Position numbers and translations under genes: made by a program
Assembly: GCA_002423495.1 (NCBI GenBank)
Contig: DIWN01000092.1
Span: 1 to 49,347 of the forward strand
Origin: Anaerolineaceae bacterium UBA6105
Lineage (GTDB): Bacteria; Chloroflexota; Anaerolineae; Anaerolineales; Anaerolineaceae
Direction: 5' to 3'
Length of the DNA stretch: 49,347 bases
The notes under the pieces: model-generated
Databases searched by the model: none
Told to the model about the DNA's origin: nothing
The model's input: only the letters and a program-made list of their open reading frames with translations
Part shown: positions 33,242 to 41,379 of the stretch, in pieces
How positions within the stretch are numbered: the first letter of the stretch is position 1
Layout: every line of letters starts with the position of its first letter

Positions 33242-36200
33242 TTACCAGTTGATCTGGATGCGCACCTTCTGGCGGTCCTTACCGGTAAGATGCTCCTGCA
33301 GGAATTGACGGGTGCGTTTATCCAACTCGTCCGGAGTGCAGGGCATGCCCGGTTTAGTGATCGCCAGCAGGTATTCAGCCCCATCGATCTCGACCACTTC
33401 CAGTCCCAGCAGGGCATTCTCAATCCCGTCCAGGAATTTTTCCGTGATCGGTTCTGGGATTTTCTTTGCTTGCAGGAAGTTCTGGACAGCAGTGCGTTCT
33501 TTCGGGTCGATCAGCTTCAGGTTTTGTTGGGCTTGCGCAGTATTGAGGTTTTCGAGCAAGACGTTGACCCACTTGGTTTCCAATTGTTCCAGCTCAATAT
33601 GAATGGCTTCCAGGTCATTTCCTTTTAGTTCCCTGTCGCCTTCTCCTGCAGGTGAAAAACCGCAGTAGGGGCAGGCAGAGTTTTGCTTCAGATCTTCCTT
33701 GCGGAAGTTGAAACAGGATCGCATGGCATTCAATTTATCTTGCAGGGAATTCAATTCTGATGTGGGTAGCAAGTTTAGTTTGCTCAAAGCTCGCAACTTT
33801 GCCCAACGGGGATCCTTAGTAATTTGAGCTTTCTTCTGGTCCTGTTCTCGGTCAAGGCGCGCTTTTTGGTGCAGCTCCTGGTAGCGCTCCATGTAGTCCA
33901 ATTGCAAGTTTTCGAGATTGGCACGCAACTGCTGCCCGATGTTGGCAGCTTTGCGCTTTTCCCGGTTGCCAAGAACTTCCAAGATGTGATCCTGGGCGCG
34001 ATCAAAGGCCGAGCGCCAGGGATCCGAAGGCTGCAATAGCTCACGGGCATCTTTCAGATAATCCCAGAGAGGTCGAATAGTTGTTAGTACCTCAAAAATG
34101 TTGTCCAACTCTTCCATCTTCTCGCGCGCTTTGAAGCCTGCCCGGATTTCCCCCAAGCCCAAATCGAGGTTGGAAAGCCTGGAATAATTGGTGAATGCGC
34201 TGAATCTATTCAGAAAATCACGGAACTTTTCAAGAACATCCCGGAAGCTTTTTCGCTCTTCTTCAGACAAAACCATCTTTTGCCCTAATTTGGGGCCGTC
34301 GTGCAGGTTGTCCAGCATACGGACCACCTTACTTTGCTCTTCTGCCAATTTCTGTTGGAGTTGACCGACGCCAAGCTCTCTGGATTGCGGGACATCCAAT
34401 AATTCTGGCGGGATTCCGTAGGATGTAAACAATTCCTTGACGGCCTGTTCAGGGATTGGTTTTGGTTTACTTATAGAAGTGAAAGACAGCAATTGTTCAA
34501 GAGTCAGCTTGTCGCCGTTGCTACCATTATCTCTGATAGATCCAGGACGCACATTCACGCTTATAGCCGCTTGTTGTACCAAGGCAGCAAGAATCAGTGA
34601 AACCAACTCGGGCTCCAAACCAAAACGGATGTCTCGTTCAGCGCCAGGCTCGCCCTGGTACAAGGAAGACCGATTAAGCACCTTGCCGGGCTCAAGTTGA
34701 TCTATTAGGTCAAGAAAATATCCCGCATAAGGGCTGTCAAAAACCGACCATATCAGCCGATTGCTTTCGACGTGACCTAACTGCAAACCTTCCAACACAC
34801 ATTGTGCCATTCTTGATACCGGTCCACCATTGATCGCGCGTAATGCCTGGTCGCAGGCAGAATAGAGCGTTGCGCTATTTAATTCAATACCTTGAAATGA
34901 AGGATATTGAGGAAATTTTTGTTCGAAATGCTGCTTAAGCAAGGCACCGGCTAACTTGTACACCTGGTCGCGGAAGGGAAAATCATTCAGGGAGAGGTGC
35001 TGTTCAGCAATGACCTCTGTGAGGCTTAGGTTATGCTCCTGATGCATTACTCTGAAGTTGCGAATGAAATTTTCGTTCATCCAACGAAGCAGAAGACGCT
35101 CATAATCTTTTACTTTGCGATCGTATTGATCACGATTAGTTCCGGAAGAAATGGCAGCCATTTCTGCAGCACCGGCATAAAGTCGCAATATATTATGGAA
35201 ATAGTCGTCAATTTGATCTGGGAAGAAGTACACTTCGTCTGCTTTTTGTTGTAGGTCTTTAATCCCGTTCCCATAAAGCGCGTGAAAGTGAATATAGAAA
35301 TCTCTTTCTGGGTGGGCTGTGGAACGTTCATTGGCAGCCCCGAGGAAGAGATAGCCTTTGCGGGTGATACCATGCCCTTCCCAGGGGATCTCTTTCTCCC
35401 AGATGCGGAACCCAGCGACATAACTTCCTTCAGTAATTTCCATGAGAGCTTTGACGATATCAAAGTAATATCTGTCCAATGTGGATTCTGAAAGTGTCTC
35501 AGCTTTTTGTTGGATCAGAGCTTCAAAATCAATATCCTTTTTCAAATCCAGGTAGTACTGGTCATTTTCTTGATTGTGTGAGATGAACTGACCATTCACG
35601 GCAGACGATATAGCCTTCAGAATCGTCTCTGTGGTGACTAAAAGAAAATCCGCATCCATCTCAGGCAAGGGCAGATAAAGGCACAAGCGATCTTTTAGTT
35701 CGGTTGGCGTGATGCCAATGGGGGCATAAATATCGCTGACAGTCAAGCGGTGCAAAGCTAGCCCATCAATGATTCTCAAGGCAACATCTCGATAATCCTT
35801 AGTCTCGTTAGCATATTTCACTTTTTCGGTAAGCACCCTGGCTTTGTCCTGAACATTCCTGACATCGGGAATAGTTCGGAATGCGTCATCCTCACAGATC
35901 ATGCGCCAGTAAGAATCAAAAGTGATCAATGCGGGCTCACTTAATGGCACCTCATGATCAAGCATAGCTTCCATTTCAATGCTCAACGCCTTCAAAAGGT
36001 CTCTGCGTTCACCAATGGAAACCTGTTCGAAAATCTCAATGTAAGAAGGATGGACTGGGAACATTTCCACAAAATCATCCAATCTTTCCGCCATATCGCT
36101 GTAAAGGGGAGTGAACTTTTCCAGGTGTTTGCGGATCCAATCCATCTGGTCTTCTGTTTTTCTCAATAAGCGATGGGAGACCACGTACGCGATATCCTCT

Positions 36201-36940
36201 TTGACGATCTTTGACTGATCAAAACGGCTTTGGACTCGCTTGATGGAATCAGCAACAAAGGAAAAACGTGGGTTGTCAAAAAGCGCTTCCTGGATACCGG
36301 CGATGAAACGCAAAGGCATGCTCTCACAACTTTCGCCGATTTCACGCAAGAAATTCAGGTCCAGGATGATCTCTTTTTCATCTCGGGCTCTGAGGTAATC
36401 CAATAACTCATCAAGGACGATCAGTAGTCCTTTACCTGGGAATTTCTTTTCAAACAAGTCCATCATCTCTGAGAGCAGTAGCTTGTTACTGGTGGTCTCG
36501 CTTAGAGGCGGGAAATGATACTGGATGCCAATGCTTGCCAGTTGCTTTTCGAGGTCTGTAAAAACAACATCGCGCAAGGCCATCTTGGTTGCCGAGGTTT
36601 CTTGTCTTACGACGACAAATTTGCCTGCGATCTCTTCAAGTCCTTGCTGAACTGCTGGGTGTTGGATTTTACTTAGAAGATCGGCATGTTCACAGATTGA
36701 TGAGATGACAGCCATCAAGTGAGATTTACCTGTACCATAGTTGCCTACAATGAATAAGCCCCTGCCGTCGTTCCCGGTAAGCTTCAACGCTGGAAGAATT
36801 CGGTGGAGAATTACATCTGCCATTCTGTCTGAGATGACATAGGTATCCACCAACTGAGCCGCAGTTTCTTTCTGGTTGGCTTTGAGTAATTGAATGACTT
36901 CGGTAACTGATTCAAACTGTATTAGGTCTCGGTACTTCAT
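33242..36940 (-). CDS. DUF6079 P-loop ATPase (BrxC/PglY-like)
   Basis: The protein has 1232 residues. A Walker A motif, GNYGTGKSH, lies at 66-74 and a Walker B, GLLIVLDELLDYL, at 171-183. A long helical body (about 250-1000) follows, and a CPYCG zinc motif near residue 1090. The overall pattern fits DUF6079 proteins, related to the BREX ATPases BrxC and PglY. Those are AAA-like ATPases needed for both methylation and phage exclusion. The ATG at 36940 has GGGAGA upstream. It follows the NERD helicase by 33 nt and precedes the methylase, with a strong hairpin in between. It is probably the motor or switch of the complex. Confidence 0.8.
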   Translation of the reverse strand: MKYRDLIQFESVTEVIQLLKANQKETAAQLVDTYVISDRMADVILHRILPALKLTGNDGRGLFIVGNYGTGKSHLMAVISSICEHADLLSKIQHPAVQQGLEEIAGKFVVVRQETSATKMALRDVVFTDLEKQLASIGIQYHFPPLSETTSNKLLLSEMMDLFEKKFPGKGLLIVLDELLDYLRARDEKEIILDLNFLREIGESCESMPLRFIAGIQEALFDNPRFSFVADSIKRVQSRFDQSKIVKEDIAYVVSHRLLRKTEDQMDWIRKHLEKFTPLYSDMAERLDDFVEMFPVHPSYIEIFEQVSIGERRDLLKALSIEMEAMLDHEVPLSEPALITFDSYWRMICEDDAFRTIPDVRNVQDKARVLTEKVKYANETKDYRDVALRIIDGLALHRLTVSDIYAPIGITPTELKDRLCLYLPLPEMDADFLLVTTETILKAISSAVNGQFISHNQENDQYYLDLKKDIDFEALIQQKAETLSESTLDRYYFDIVKALMEITEGSYVAGFRIWEKEIPWEGHGITRKGYLFLGAANERSTAHPERDFYIHFHALYGNGIKDLQQKADEVYFFPDQIDDYFHNILRLYAGAAEMAAISSGTNRDQYDRKVKDYERLLLRWMNENFIRNFRVMHQEHNLSLTEVIAEQHLSLNDFPFRDQVYKLAGALLKQHFEQKFPQYPSFQGIELNSATLYSACDQALRAINGGPVSRMAQCVLEGLQLGHVESNRLIWSVFDSPYAGYFLDLIDQLEPGKVLNRSSLYQGEPGAERDIRFGLEPELVSLILAALVQQAAISVNVRPGSIRDNGSNGDKLTLEQLLSFTSISKPKPIPEQAVKELFTSYGIPPELLDVPQSRELGVGQLQQKLAEEQSKVVRMLDNLHDGPKLGQKMVLSEEERKSFRDVLEKFRDFLNRFSAFTNYSRLSNLDLGLGEIRAGFKAREKMEELDNIFEVLTTIRPLWDYLKDARELLQPSDPWRSAFDRAQDHILEVLGNREKRKAANIGQQLRANLENLQLDYMERYQELHQKARLDREQDQKKAQITKDPRWAKLRALSKLNLLPTSELNSLQDKLNAMRSCFNFRKEDLKQNSACPYCGFSPAGEGDRELKGNDLEAIHIELEQLETKWVNVLLENLNTAQAQQNLKLIDPKERTAVQNFLQAKKIPEPITEKFLDGIENALLGLEVVEIDGAEYLLAITKPGMPCTPDELDKRTRQFLQEHLTGKDRQKVRIQINW

Positions 36941-36973
36941 TTTATCTCCCGTCCTGAAAAACTCTTTCTCATA

Positions 36974-38632
36974 TCAATCAGTGAACGACAAAGCAGCATC
37001 GTGTAGGATGATCAAATGCGTTCTTGCCCTTGAACAGCCCACATACATGAGCATTTCGAGGTCAAAGCGAATTGAAGAATCCAGCTCAGTCATGATGACC
37101 ACCTTGCGTTCAAGTCCTTTGAAACGGTGGATTGTCGTCGTCATGATCTGGTCGGGTTGAGAGGTGGAGCGGTCTGACAAGACGAAATTCCCAAGTTTCA
37201 ACCCGGGTGTCAATGAAGTACGATTTTTGCCTTTGGGTGTGAGAATAACAATGTCCTTAGCGTTCACATCTTCTTCATTCACCAGGCGATGCAGCGTTTT
37301 TTGCAGGATTTTGTGCATGCTGGCCTGGTCAGTGTACCCGATCCATTCGGGATCATGCCCTTCAGGGGCATAGCTGACAATGCCTGAAGGATCATTATGA
37401 AATTTCATCACAGTGTTGTGGATATGCTTGGTATTGCGACAGTTTTGGTTGAGAGAAAATGGTTCTTCTTGGATTAATCCCCCAAAACCAGTTTGCCCAT
37501 GAAAGAGATTCTGGTTATCATCGTAAAAAATGAACAGGTAGCCGTCTGGTTTCAGCAACGATTCCAGCGCAATCCAATAGTTTTCATGAAAATCCTGCGC
37601 TTCGTCTACAACAATTGCATCGTAAATTCTGCCAGTTTTCTCGGCGAACTCTAACAAAATCTGAGGGTAAATTTCTTCGAAAAGCTTCTTTTGGTCAGAT
37701 TCCTGGCGGACATTTCGGCCTAACTGGGTAGCGGCTTGTTGGCAGAGACCGTGGAAACTGGAAACCGTTGCATCATACAATCTGCTTTCAAGATAATCAG
37801 CCAAAGCTGCGTTGTAACAAACCAGCAGTACATTCAAGCCTAATTCACAGAATTGTTGTACTTTCTTGACAGCCAGCATGGTTTTGCCAGAACCTGCGCA
37901 TCCAGCGATCGCAACACGCTTGCGCCTGCCTAACAATGTAAGTGCTTGGAATTGCCTCTCCGTTAATTCGACAAGTTTCTCATCATCCCTTTCAAGCTCA
38001 ATGCCAAGCGGTGTCTTTAACTCAAAGGAATTTGCTAATAAAGTGACTGCAAGGTCCACTAACTTTTGACCAGGCGCATTGTCTGACATTTTTGCACCAA
38101 AGCAATATTGGAACAAATCCCTGATAGATTTTTCAATTTCCATCAAGTCTTTTGAATCAAGCACCTGCTCGTTTGGCAAATCGAGAGCAAAAGTTTGACC
38201 AGGTCTTTTCAGCGAATCGGGAAAACAAACAGCATGCCAAAAATTGATTTTTCTTTCAGACCAGCCAGGCAACTTAGATAACTCGTCAATCAAGGAATAA
38301 TGGTTTCGACGCGCTTGTTCTACGGGATTCTTAATTGGATGGTTTTCGCCGGTTCGATCCTGGCTGTACCACTGGTCTGATTCAGCCTGATAGTAGATTG
38401 CGCCTCCTTTGACTTCCAGCACGATGAAGCCCATCTCAGGGTGGGCTATGATGAAGTCAGACTCTCCCTCTTTTACGCCCTCGTAAGAATTGTGTTTCTG
38501 CCAGTGACTGCTGTAAAAGATGACATAAGGATCAGGGAGAGTTTTTAGTGCCTTGAAAACAGTTAATTCAGATGATCTTTTAGGATCTTCTAAGACTGAC
38601 TGCGGTGGTTTTTGTGGAAAAATTTTCGCCAA
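36974..38632 (-). CDS. NERD-domain UvrD-like DNA helicase
   Basis: The protein has about 552 residues. The N-terminal NERD (nuclease-related) domain is clear: GVKEGESDFIIAHPEMGFIV followed by LEVKGG, then NPVEQARRNHYSL. A superfamily 1 helicase follows with Walker A AGCAGSGKT, Walker B VVDEAQDFHE, NLFHGQTG and LNQNCRN motifs, HRFKGLERKVV and a final YVGCSRARTHL. NERD domains are thought to cleave or bind DNA. The preferred start is TTG at 38632, which has GAGAGG 8 nt upstream and gives the usual MAKIFP beginning; another TTG at 38653 lacks a ribosome site. It is the first gene of the operon, so the operon promoter should lie just right of it. Confidence 0.85.
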   Translation of the reverse strand: MAKIFPQKPPQSVLEDPKRSSELTVFKALKTLPDPYVIFYSSHWQKHNSYEGVKEGESDFIIAHPEMGFIVLEVKGGAIYYQAESDQWYSQDRTGENHPIKNPVEQARRNHYSLIDELSKLPGWSERKINFWHAVCFPDSLKRPGQTFALDLPNEQVLDSKDLMEIEKSIRDLFQYCFGAKMSDNAPGQKLVDLAVTLLANSFELKTPLGIELERDDEKLVELTERQFQALTLLGRRKRVAIAGCAGSGKTMLAVKKVQQFCELGLNVLLVCYNAALADYLESRLYDATVSSFHGLCQQAATQLGRNVRQESDQKKLFEEIYPQILLEFAEKTGRIYDAIVVDEAQDFHENYWIALESLLKPDGYLFIFYDDNQNLFHGQTGFGGLIQEEPFSLNQNCRNTKHIHNTVMKFHNDPSGIVSYAPEGHDPEWIGYTDQASMHKILQKTLHRLVNEEDVNAKDIVILTPKGKNRTSLTPGLKLGNFVLSDRSTSQPDQIMTTTIHRFKGLERKVVIMTELDSSIRFDLEMLMYVGCSRARTHLIILHDAALSFTD

Positions 38633-38653
38633 CTTAATATCCTCTCTTAGCAA

Positions 38654-38856
38654 TTTATTTTACCAGCAATAGACCCGACAGTTCGATTCGCTCAAACACG
38701 GAAGTAAATTATGATAGCTTTAGCGAATTAGGCAGCAATTAATAGACAACGTTCAAGAATTAACCAAATATGAATCGGATTCAAAAATGTATCTTTTGGA
38801 TAAATATGAGTTACATTTTTGAAAAGCTCAGCCAGGAGACCTAGCGGCAGACAAGA
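38654..38856. other. Probable promoter region of the defence-like operon
   Basis: About 200 nt of AT-rich DNA lie between the NERD helicase start and the transposase remnant. No clear sigma-70 promoter with good spacing was found by eye, and no long inverted repeat is evident. Confidence 0.35.
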
Positions 38857-39057
38857 GTGACTAGAGTGTTCCCAAATAAAGAGTCCTGTTTGCGATTAAT
38901 CTCAGTTAATTTGTTGGAGTACCATGATGAATGGGAGTTTGGTAGGTTGTATTTAGATAGGAGTCAAATTTTGTTGCGAACAGACCCCTTGGGAGAACCT
39001 GTGATCAATTTTACAGAAAAAGTGTTGCGTAATCAACAAGTTCTGCTCGGTGGATAA
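38857..39057 (+). pseudogene. IS256-family (mutator) transposase, C-terminal remnant
   Basis: Sixty-six codons (FPNKESCLRLISVNLLEYHD, EWEFGRLYLDRSQIL) match the conserved C-terminal end of IS256-type transposases (pattern FPN-x-x-SCLRL-x-S-x-L-x-E-x-x-EEW). The catalytic DDE region is absent, and no ribosome site or terminal inverted repeats are visible. It is a decayed insertion next to the start of the defence-like operon, and it suggests that modules in this island were shuffled by transposition. Confidence 0.75.
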
Positions 39058-39160
39058 TTCGAGGTTGTGGTGGTATAGATAAAATAACTTAAGTTGATAT
39101 TATTAACAGCAGATATTGATAAGATAATCGACACAGTCAATGTGGAGGAATACTAAATAT

Positions 39161-40159
39161 ATGAATGCCTTAAACCTGATAAAAACCTTAGACTATTGTC
39201 GATCGAGATTACCTCTTTCTACTGCAGAGGATGATTTTCGATTTGTAAGTATTCCACTAGCTGCCTTGAAGGCGGTCAGCTCGATTGGGGCCAAGACTCC
39301 TTTACTGACGCAAGTTGTAGATTTTTATCACGATAATTTTATGTCACGAGATATCTCAGAAACTTCTTTGTATTTTACAAGAACAGGTGAAGTTTGTGTC
39401 AGTGAATTCATAAAATTTTTTGCGGATCGTGGAATTGAACAAATGTCTTCTGCAGAATTTAAGCAAGAAGTTCCTAGTTTGCCCGACGAGGTCATTAATG
39501 CTTATATGTTTTGTAGAATCTTACGATCTTACGATGTGGAATATTCACCTGACCTAAACAAAATTGTTGGAAACAAATTTTTTGAGAAACAAATTCGAAA
39601 TATTCCCGGTCAACGAAATGCTAACTCACTAAAATTTTTTTACATGTATACGGGTATCGAATATTCTCTTCCAGCTCGAGAATTGAGAAAGTTCATCTTC
39701 TCTGCAACAAACAAGAATTTAGGAATTAACGATTGCACTGAGTTAATTGGACACGTTGCCAATACACTAAGAATTGATAACACGGAATTCACGCATGAGC
39801 TGCTTGAAAAGCTTATCTGGTCTTACCAACTGGCACAGAAGAAATTACATATTGTTTGGCAAGAATGTGACCGGATTCCTCTCGGTCATGGAGTGTATTT
39901 ATACGATAAGGAGCGAAGAGACTCTAGCATGTATGGCAGCGATGTGGTGGCATCAATTGAAGGTTACTCATTTGAAAAAAGTCTATCCCGTAGAGATAAA
40001 CTTCCTCTGAAAGGCTATTGTATTAAACCGGACGAAATAACGACACCTGAAATTATTGATGAGATGAAATTCGTAATAGAAGAATTAATGAAAATAGAAA
40101 TGCCTTTTCCTCACGTAGAAATAGTCTCAAACAGGATTTTTACGGACATGGGCTGTTAA
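39161..40159 (+). CDS. Unknown 332-aa protein, divergent from the operon
   Basis: No family is recognised. The sequence is largely helical, with segments ETSLYFTRTGEVCVSEFIKF, LRIDNTEFTHELLEKLIWSY and HGVYLYDKERRDSSMYGSDV, and no obvious catalytic motif, signal peptide or membrane span. The start is set at 39161, with GGAGG (39144-39148) 12 nt upstream; an in-frame ATG at 39140 overlaps that site. It is the only intact plus-strand gene of the element, with low GC like recently acquired cargo. A region with short GACCGG/CCGGTC pairs and little else follows. It may be an independent defence or accessory gene. Confidence 0.6.
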   Translation: MNALNLIKTLDYCRSRLPLSTAEDDFRFVSIPLAALKAVSSIGAKTPLLTQVVDFYHDNFMSRDISETSLYFTRTGEVCVSEFIKFFADRGIEQMSSAEFKQEVPSLPDEVINAYMFCRILRSYDVEYSPDLNKIVGNKFFEKQIRNIPGQRNANSLKFFYMYTGIEYSLPARELRKFIFSATNKNLGINDCTELIGHVANTLRIDNTEFTHELLEKLIWSYQLAQKKLHIVWQECDRIPLGHGVYLYDKERRDSSMYGSDVVASIEGYSFEKSLSRRDKLPLKGYCIKPDEITTPEIIDEMKFVIEELMKIEMPFPHVEIVSNRIFTDMGC

Positions 40160-40419
40160 CTTTTTTTACTGACCGGCAGAAACCAGCAAACTGTAGAAAT
40201 AGATATTACCGGTCAATCTTCATGATAACAAGTCTTCAGAACGGCTTGAAATGGCCAAGAAAGCTAGGTAAAAGGTGTGGACGACTCAGCCTTATTGAAT
40301 AATTCTTCTGCTTCCCAGGCCGAAGGTTATGGCTAGGATTATGCTAAATCTTTCGAATAGTTTCAAAGAAGGATTAGCTCGGTCGCAGATCAAATATCTT
40401 AATTATTTTTTAGTTTTGA

Positions 40420-40459
40420 GTAGAAGTGTAGAAGTGTAGAAGTGTAGAAGTGTAGAAGT
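40420..40459 (+). repeat. Five tandem copies of GTAGAAGT
   Basis: The 8-mer is repeated five times without interruption and trails off into GTGAAGAT. It lies 117 nt left of the right-hand TTTACAGCTA pair. The related GTAGAAATG lies at 3060 near the integrase. Possible recombination-protein or iteron-like sites. Confidence 0.75.
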
Positions 40460-40506
40460 GAAGATATACACCCAAAGGTTTAATATGAATAAGGTGGTTT
40501 TGGACT

Positions 40507-40526
40507 AAACTCCACCGGTGGAGTTT
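40507..40526. terminator. Perfect 20-nt palindrome
   Basis: AAACTCCACCGGTGGAGTTT reads identically on both strands and is followed by TATA on the plus strand. Its CCGGTGGAG core also occurs in the hairpin at 9134-9153. Either a bidirectional terminator or a dimeric protein site. Confidence 0.45.
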
Positions 40527-40575
40527 TATATATTCACAATTATGAAATACTCCAAAATAATGTTGAGAGTTATAG

Positions 40576-40597
40576 TTTACAGCTAATTTACAGCTAC
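40576..40597 (+). repeat. Doubled TTTACAGCTA motif, right end (putative integrase arm sites)
   Basis: This is an identical 22-nt copy of 1820-1841. It lies 110 nt before the right att repeat, while the left copy lies 77 nt after the left one. In the excised circle the two copies would flank the joined att core. Confidence 0.6.
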
Positions 40598-40672
40598 CAC
40601 AAAAAACACTTTGGAATCAATAAACAAAATAGACACAATAACCCCAATATATTGAAGATTATGGACGCCTTA

Positions 40673-40686
40673 CCCCTATATATAGG
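40673..40686. repeat. CCCCTA-type near-palindrome beside the right att site
   Basis: CCCCTATATATAGG is the partner of the motif at 1771-1785, 21 nt from the right att repeat. Confidence 0.5.
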
Positions 40687-40707
40687 TATTGGACATTGTC
40701 ATTTGGA

Positions 40708-40750
40708 ACTTCGAATCAGTCGGTTGCGTGTTCGAATCACGCCGGGGGCA
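40708..40750 (+). repeat. Right attachment site (43-bp direct repeat)
   Basis: It is an exact copy of 1700-1742, that is, the tRNA-Arg 3' part without its 5' half, so it is not a functional tRNA. It marks the right border of the element. Confidence 0.92.
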
Positions 40751-40840
40751 TTTTGATTACCCGGTCGTGCCGGTCTCCAGACCGCGCACGCCATCTGACC
40801 GTTAGGTCTCCAGCAAATATTGCGCAAAGGCAGATCACCA

Positions 40841-40859
40841 CGCTTCGCTCGCGATGACG
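40841..40859 (+). repeat. Dispersed repeat, copy 1 of 3
   Basis: CGCTTCGCTCGCGATGACG recurs at 41037-41055 and 42922-42940, each preceded by a GCAGATC stretch. The first and third copies share further upstream similarity (GTCTCCA, AAATATTG, GCAAAGG). All three are on the host side of the right att site; none is inside the element. Confidence 0.75.
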
Positions 40860-41036
40860 AGATTGTAGGTAGATCAGCTTACCCTGCTTTGCGGGCACAG
40901 GCGTAACTAACGCTCGATGACCTGGTGGCCTGTCACTGCGAGCCCCGATTATGTCGCAAATGCCAAAAGACAAGAGTGTAAGGGGTGTGGCAATCTGCAT
41001 TTTTGTTGGTAGAAAGATGCAAACGCAGATCGCCGC

Positions 41037-41055
41037 GCTTCGCTCGCGATGACGA
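41037..41055 (+). repeat. Dispersed repeat, copy 2 of 3
   Basis: Same 19-mer as at 40841, preceded by ACGCAGATCGCCG. Confidence 0.7.
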
Positions 41056-41161
41056 AAGTCCTTTGTAGGCCGGGTTGCGATTTTCAACCCGGCTCTCCAT
41101 GGTTCTCGCAAGGACTCCATTGATTGTCTCCTGAAAATGCACCTGAGATGTTTTCTTTGTT

Positions 41162-41243
41162 ACTTCGAATCCCCTAAGAGGGGACTATGTCAGTAGGTTG
41201 CGTGTTTGCCCCTATGGGGTACAGGCGAATCACGCCGAGAGCA
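41162..41243 (+). repeat. Degenerate third att/tRNA copy with two short insertions
   Basis: ACTTCGAATC, CAGTAGGTTGCGTGTT and CGAATCACGCCGAGAGCA reproduce the 43-bp att repeat in order with a few changes. They are interrupted by about 20 nt containing CCCCTAAGAGGGG and about 19 nt containing CCCCTATGGGG. It lies 412 nt beyond the right border and may be a scar of an earlier integration. Confidence 0.7.
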
Positions 41244-41379
41244 TTTTTTATGTTCCTGGATTTATATTTCAGAATTTTCTAATCACCAGTGTCAAGCCAG
41301 GAAATTGGAGATATAATTAATCACTACTATGACCAAAAAAGTGCAACCCAATTTATAATTGCTATTGGGAGGAAAGACT

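Larger units (their letters stand above)
40160..40707. other. Right-end non-coding region of the element
   Basis: Between the orphan gene and the right att repeat there are about 550 nt with no supported gene. They hold the GTAGAAGT tandem, a 20-nt palindrome, the doubled TTTACAGCTA motif and the CCCCTA-type near-palindrome. This is the counterpart of the left attP arm. Confidence 0.6.
1700..40750. mobile_element. Integrated element of about 39 kb in tRNA-Arg (genomic island)
   Basis: The element is bounded by a perfect 43-bp direct repeat of the tRNA-Arg 3' part. It has a tyrosine integrase next to one end, an excisionase-like gene, and matching integrase-site-like repeats near both ends. 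Almost all of its genes are on the minus strand. The cargo is ArdC-like, SymE-like, AddAB-like, TerD and a large methylase/helicase/ATPase operon. I see no relaxase, type IV secretion or phage structural genes, so it is neither a complete ICE nor a complete prophage. How it moves between cells is not evident. Confidence 0.88.
40751..41379. other. Host intergenic region with dispersed repeats
   Basis: About 630 nt show no supported gene. They hold two copies of CGCTTCGCTCGCGATGACG (40841-40859 and 41037-41055) and a degenerate third att-like copy at 41162-41243. The ribosome site of the next gene (GGAGGAAAG) is at the end. Confidence 0.6.

Noticed and set aside
20805..38632. Calling the operon BREX, DISARM or Druantia outright
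   Set aside because: Parts resemble each system, but PglZ, BrxL, PLD DrmC and other Druantia genes are not visible. Only a family-level resemblance is claimed.
40420..40459. CRISPR array
   Set aside because: Units are 8 nt, contiguous and without spacers; no cas genes are present.
40708..40750. Second tRNA-Arg gene
   Set aside because: Only the 3' part is present; the acceptor 5' strand and D arm are missing.
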